Below are positions 59,402 to 64,000 of a stretch of DNA of 64,000 nucleotides, one piece after another. A program made the position numbers and the translations under genes. The first letter of the stretch is position 1. Each line of letters opens with the position of its first letter. The stretch lies in the NCBI GenBank assembly GCA_963965975.1, contig OZ014412.1, forward strand, positions 1,118,501 through 1,182,500, written 5' to 3'. The notes beneath the pieces were generated by a model. It made no database searches, was not told the origin of the DNA, and saw only the letters and a program-made list of their open reading frames with translations. The stretch comes from Xestospongia bergquistia (lineage: Eukaryota > Porifera > Demospongiae > Haplosclerida > Petrosiidae).

Positions 59402-61255
59402 TTACTATATATAACTGATGGTACTTATATCATCACTGACATATGACAGTACATTGTAGTACTGTTACTATATATAACTGATGGGACTTACATCATCACT
59501 GACATATGACAGTACACTGTAGTACTGTTACTATATATAACTGATGGTACTTACATCATCACTGACATATGACAGTACACTGTAATACTGTTACTATATA
59601 TAACTGATGGGACTTACATCATCACTGACATATGACAGTACACTGTATTACTGTTACTATATATAACTGATGGTACTTACATCATCACTGACACATGACA
59701 GTACACTGTAGTACTGTTACTATATATAACTGATGGTACTTACATCATCACTGACACATGACAGTACACTGTAGTACTGTTACTATATATAACTGATGGT
59801 ACTTACATCATCACTGACACATGACAGTACACTGTAGTACTGTTACTATATATAACTGATGGGACTTACATCATCACTGACACATGACAGTACACTGTAG
59901 TACTGTTACTATATATAACTGATGGGACTTACATCATCACTGACACATGACAGTACACTGTAGTACTGTTACTATATATAACTGATGGGACTTACATCAT
60001 CACTGACACATGACAGTACACTGTAGTACTGTTACTATATATAACTGATGGTACTTACATCATCACTGACACATGACAGTACACTGTAGTACTGTTACTA
60101 TATATAACTGATGGTACTTACATCATCACTGAACATGACAGTACACTGTAGTACTGTTACTATATATAACTGATGGTACTTACATCGTCACTGACATATG
60201 ACAGTACACTGTACACCTTAGTACTGTTACTATATATAACTGATGGGACTTACATCGTCACTGACATATGACAGTACACTGTAGTACTGTTACTATATAT
60301 AACTAATGGTACTTACATCATCACTGACACATGATAGTACACTGTAGTACTGTTACTATATATAACTGATGGTACTTACATCATCACTGACACATGACAG
60401 TACACTGTAGTACTGTTACTATATATAACTGATGGTATTTATATCATCACGTACATATGACAGTACACTGTAGTACTGTTACTATATATAACTGATGGTA
60501 CTTACATCATCACTGACACATGACAGTACACTGTAGTACTGTTACTATAATAACTGATGGGACTTACATCATCACTGACATATGACAGTACACTGTACAC
60601 TGTAGTACTGTTACTATATATAACTGATGGTACTTATATCATCACGTACATATGACAGTACACTGTAGTACTGTTACTATATATAACTGATGGGACTTAC
60701 ATCATCACTGACATATGACAGTACACTGTAGTACTGTTACTATATATAACTGATGGGACTTACATCATCACTGACATATGACAGTACACTGTAGTACTGT
60801 TACTATATATAACTGATGGTACTTACATCATCACTGACATATGACAGTACACTGTACACTGTAGTACTGTTACTATATATAACTGATGGTACTTACATCA
60901 TCACTGACATATGACAGTACACTGTAGTACTGTTACTATATATAACTGATGGTACTTACATCATCACTGACATATGACAGTACATTGTAGTACTGTTACT
61001 ATATATAACTGATGGGACTTACATCATCACTGACATATGACAGTACACTGTACACTGTAGTACTGTTACTATATATAACTGATGGTACTTACATCATCAC
61101 TGACATATGACAGTACACTGTAGTACTGTTACTATATATAACTGACTGTACTTACATCATCACTGACATATGACAGTACATTGTAGTACTGTTACTATAT
61201 ATAACTGATGGGACTTACATCATCACTGACATATGACAGTACATTGTAATACTGT
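59402..61255. repeat. Tandem array 2, 63-bp unit, about 29 copies
   Basis: The unit contains ATGACAGTACACTGTAGTAC, TGTTACTATATATAACTGAT and GGTACTTACATCATCACTGA. Two main variants alternate irregularly (TGATGGTACTT and TGATGGGACTT, and CATATG against CACATG). A few units carry an extra CACTGTA insertion. On the minus strand every unit carries GTAAGT. It corresponds to array 1 but its copies are more uniform, consistent with a later expansion. Confidence 0.92.
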
Positions 61256-61949
61256 TTTTCTGATGCTATTTATATCATCATTTACATCGTCAGGATAACA
61301 TAATAAATATTAACTTCATAATTAGTTCACTCAGTATCACAAAGAGTAATTCTTGTTATTTGGATAGTATTAACATATGATCATTAACTTCATCCATACA
61401 TGCATGTTGTAATATATATTAGTAGGTGGAGACTCTAATTGGTGGGTGTGGTAGTTATTGTACCTTGATGTAATAGTAATGAGAATGAGATAACTGTTAT
61501 ATGTTGCTAACTATTATGAAGTTGCTAACAGTAAATAACACAATTACAAGATAAATTAAACAGTGACATTATATGTTGATTCTCTCTCTCTCTCTTTCCA
61601 GAATATTATAAGTATATCGAGTTCAGATTTCCAGAATTGAACAGTTCTTCTCGGTCATACAGACCACACCTCCCTAATTGGTTTCTTCAATGATCAATTA
61701 TTTAATGGTTTGTCTTGTGACATGAAAAATTTAATGTCTTTTTAAAGTCAAAAAACCAATAATTCAGCAAAAAATGATATTATATACAAGTCACAACTAA
61801 ATGTTCAGTTAAATAACTGATAAGGGGATACAACACAATCAGAGTTAGTTATATTAGATATTATTAGATAACAACAAATACAAATACTAGTTCCTGATAA
61901 CTATATCTAAACATAAAAAGTACAATTCATTTCATTGAAAGATGACAAC
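61256..61949. other. Gene-free flank between array 2 and gene K
   Basis: Aligned with 17816-18330 plus DNA right of the insertion in the left copy. No exon recognised; it should hold the 3' UTR of gene K. Confidence 0.45.
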
Positions 61950-63516
61950 TTAGTTTTCATTAGTAAGATAGTTTTCTTTCATCACTTTAAGAGCCTCAAT
62001 CAAAGCACTCTCATTTTCTTCATTTATCCATTGAATGAACATATCTGTAAAAGCAGGCTCAATTTGACAGTGGTTGTCACCTAAAGAAATCATGTGATAT
62101 CAATGACTGTTTTATTAAGTAATAGTTTATTTTATAAGTTATTAAACTACTACATTAAATAACAATAAGTTACTTATTAGTAATCAAAGTGAGATAAAGG
62201 ACTAAAGGACTTTTTGTTAAGGTAAGGGGTTATGCTTAACAGGTCAGTATTTACAGTGGTAAGACTATAATATGACATGTGAATTGTGGTATAAAATATC
62301 AACTTTTTTATTATTCATAACGACATGATCAATCATTGTGATACTCATTTTGAATGGGCTGTGATTTCTCATAGATTTTGGATTCACTGGATATGTAAAT
62401 GTTGATAGAAAGTGATATTCTATACTAGAGCTATATAATTTGTCTTAAAAAACTATAATTACAAGGTGGGTGTGGTACACAATAAAGAGGTCCAAACCTG
62501 ACTAGTCAGATTGTTTTGTTAAGTAGCTATGTAGTGTTAATAGAAATCAGGTGATTACTTCCAAGCCATCTGATTGGCTATAAGTCACATGGTCAGTACT
62601 AAACTATTCTTAATATAACACATTAGTGTACTAATATTTTAATATCACAGCTTAACCTATTCAATATCTTATGTCTTTACTTACCAAGTGGGTCATCTGA
62701 CAAGTCAACAAGAGCAGCCATTGAGTCATATCCTATTTAAAATAGTTAAAACAATTGTACTATATAATACTCTTACCTTTAAAGACTTCGTTGTCATCAG
62801 TCATTATAAAAGGTAGGGTATCTTTATCCACTTGGTACTGAGCAATATATTGTCCTGCCTCATCCTTCAATGCAAAACCCCAAAACAGAACATTATCATG
62901 AATGTGTTCCTGGAGATAAGAAAATAGTATCATATAATGCTACAAAATCATACACAAATACATGTACATTAACATGATATCCATTACAAAGACTGGATAG
63001 TTAATAATTAATAATAATAATTGGTAAACTAACCTGAGGTACTGTGTTAGACTTGAATACAATCATCACAGGGTCACATGACTTGTCAAATACAGGTTTA
63101 TATCTGTCAATTAGTTGACAATATGGCAAGACATCAGCAATAAAATATGATGAAGACATTTGATCACAAATTAAAGACAAAAACGTTCCATATTTGAAAG
63201 CACATGACTTTTCAACAAGAATGAAATTTTCATGAAATTCATGAAGTGTACACAGCAGCTGGGCATTCTTCAGGTGTAAGTCAATTTTCTTTTTGAACAC
63301 TTTTGTCTTGTCATAATGGGCAACAATTACAAGTTTTTTCCTTCCAATCTTGCTACCACCAACTATTTTTTCTCTCACTTTTACTCCTCCTCTAACCAAT
63401 AAATCATAACGTTGGCACCACCCACCATTATCATAAATATACATCCAGTCCTTTTTGTGAAGATCTTTTGACGTCTCTTGATTTACAAAAGTTTTTGCTT
63501 TTCCCATAAATGACAA
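61950..63516 (-). CDS. Gene K: Roc-COR-like protein without P-loop (right paralog)
   Basis: Paralog of gene E with the same exon plan: main exon left of 63516 (reading GKAKTFVNQETSKDLHKKDW) down to about 63034, then about 62777-62910 (EHIHDNVLFWGFALKDEAGQ), a short exon near 62686-62732 (YDSMAALVDLSDDPL) and 61950-62080 (ending NYLTNEN, stop). YDNGGWCQRYDLL replaces the G3-like GGQ block, so the nucleotide-binding site has diverged further than in gene E. LHEFHENFIL and YFIADVLPYC keep the COR-like part. Its C-terminus is longer than that of gene E (KVMKENYLTNEN). As with E, an upstream exon may exist to the right of an AG near 63536. Function unknown. Confidence 0.65.
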
Positions 63517-63536
63517 ATAAGAAGCAAAACATTCTG

Positions 63537-64000
63537 CAAAAGAAAAATAAAATGTTTTAGTGTTAAACTAACAGATAACAGAGTAGTTAAAAACAGACAT
63601 TCTGCTCATGACCAAATATGGTGTTTAGACAATAAGAAATTGTTCATACATCAAACCAAACCTTACAACAACAAAAGAGGAACAGTTGACTGGTTAACTT
63701 AGCATGTACTAAAGTATGAACTTAACCTTGTTTATTGTGAATAGCAGTAGACTGTAGCCAGTCAAATCACTATAGGGTATCCATAAATTCAAATTACTAT
63801 AATAAATTCAAGAACTATGTTTGCTGTGGTAATGTGTCATTATTTGAGTATTTCTTTAGTTGTGTACTTTATTATATAACAACTGTATTGTTGACTGTGA
63901 GGACAATAACATACTGTTTGAGTATTTTAGTTATTATCAATGTAACATTTGATTTGATTGGATTGGAAGCTATTGAATCATAAATCAACTGTCATTAAAA
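63537..64000. promoter_or_regulatory. Upstream region of gene K to the window edge
   Basis: Aligned with the upstream region of gene E (20371-20779). Possible promoter or first exon; nothing specific is identified. Confidence 0.3.

Larger units (their letters stand above)
58640..63940. repeat. Segmental duplication, right copy
   Basis: Same order and orientation as 16090-20780: receptor scraps, flank, 63-bp array, Roc-COR-like gene and its upstream region. This copy has the longer array and lacks the insertion at 18331-18625. Limits are approximate; the right end may continue past the window. Confidence 0.7.

Noticed and set aside
1-64000. tRNA or rRNA genes
   Set aside because: No cloverleaf-like or conserved rRNA blocks were noticed by eye; a tRNAscan-SE and Infernal run would settle it.

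Overview
The window reads as AT-rich animal nuclear DNA: compact multi-exon genes with short GT-AG introns (GTAAGT-like donors), many dispersed and tandem repeats, and animal protein families (Ig and fibronectin-III-like receptors, Roc-COR-like proteins, an ankyrin repeat, a Ty3/gypsy element). Base composition, small introns and the mix of families suggest a demosponge such as Amphimedon. That assignment is inference; nothing in the window proves the species.

The main content is a tandem array of related type I membrane receptor genes, all on the minus strand. The shared plan is: signal-peptide exon, Ig exon (near 294 bp), fibronectin-III-like exon, a short (80-83 bp) exon plus a D3 exon (235-241 bp), a D4 exon (318-339 bp), a stalk exon in most, a TM exon, then a variable cytoplasmic tail. 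Four genes look whole: 4245-7726 (518 aa), 9299-14079 (827 aa), 25792-29418 (544 aa) and 47469-49644 (550 aa). A fifth, 29752-41055 (534 aa), is also open, but a 9.3 kb intron filled with mobile elements splits its first two exons from the rest. Exon lengths and phases close in all five. A partial gene lies at 1-202, damaged copies at 45194-47016 and 52446-54537, and scraps at 15560-16130 and 58068-58760. A second receptor type with an unrelated ectodomain sits inside the array (49775-51344), with a decayed copy at 14210-14760. The tails differ: two are short and without motifs, one carries two ITIM-like motifs, two have YxxL/YEDP-type exons, one has NPxY and YENI motifs, and the odd-ectodomain receptor has an ITIM-like VQYVII and a PPPY motif. 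This resembles paired activating/inhibitory immune receptor clusters and cnidarian Alr-type allorecognition complexes, and is the best candidate here for an undescribed system.

Two paralogous Roc-COR-like genes without a visible P-loop (18670-20370 and 61950-63516) lie in two copies of a segmental duplication (about 16090-20780 and 58640-63940). Each copy also holds a 63-bp tandem array (about 15 and 29 units). A broken Roc-COR gene that still shows a P-loop lies at 41700-44190.

Mobile elements: a decayed Ty3/gypsy-like fossil whose integrase lies before the reverse transcriptase (540-3830); a young Ty3/gypsy element with two 157-bp LTRs that look identical and an AAGCA target duplication (31901-36099); a decayed element with a chromodomain-like end (36240-39730); two piggyBac-like TTAA-flanked non-autonomous elements in opposite orientation (26362-26990 and 39879-40530); a short inserted unit at 18331-18625; and a 76-bp perfect palindrome at 44463-44538. 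No rRNA, tRNA or CRISPR array was recognised.
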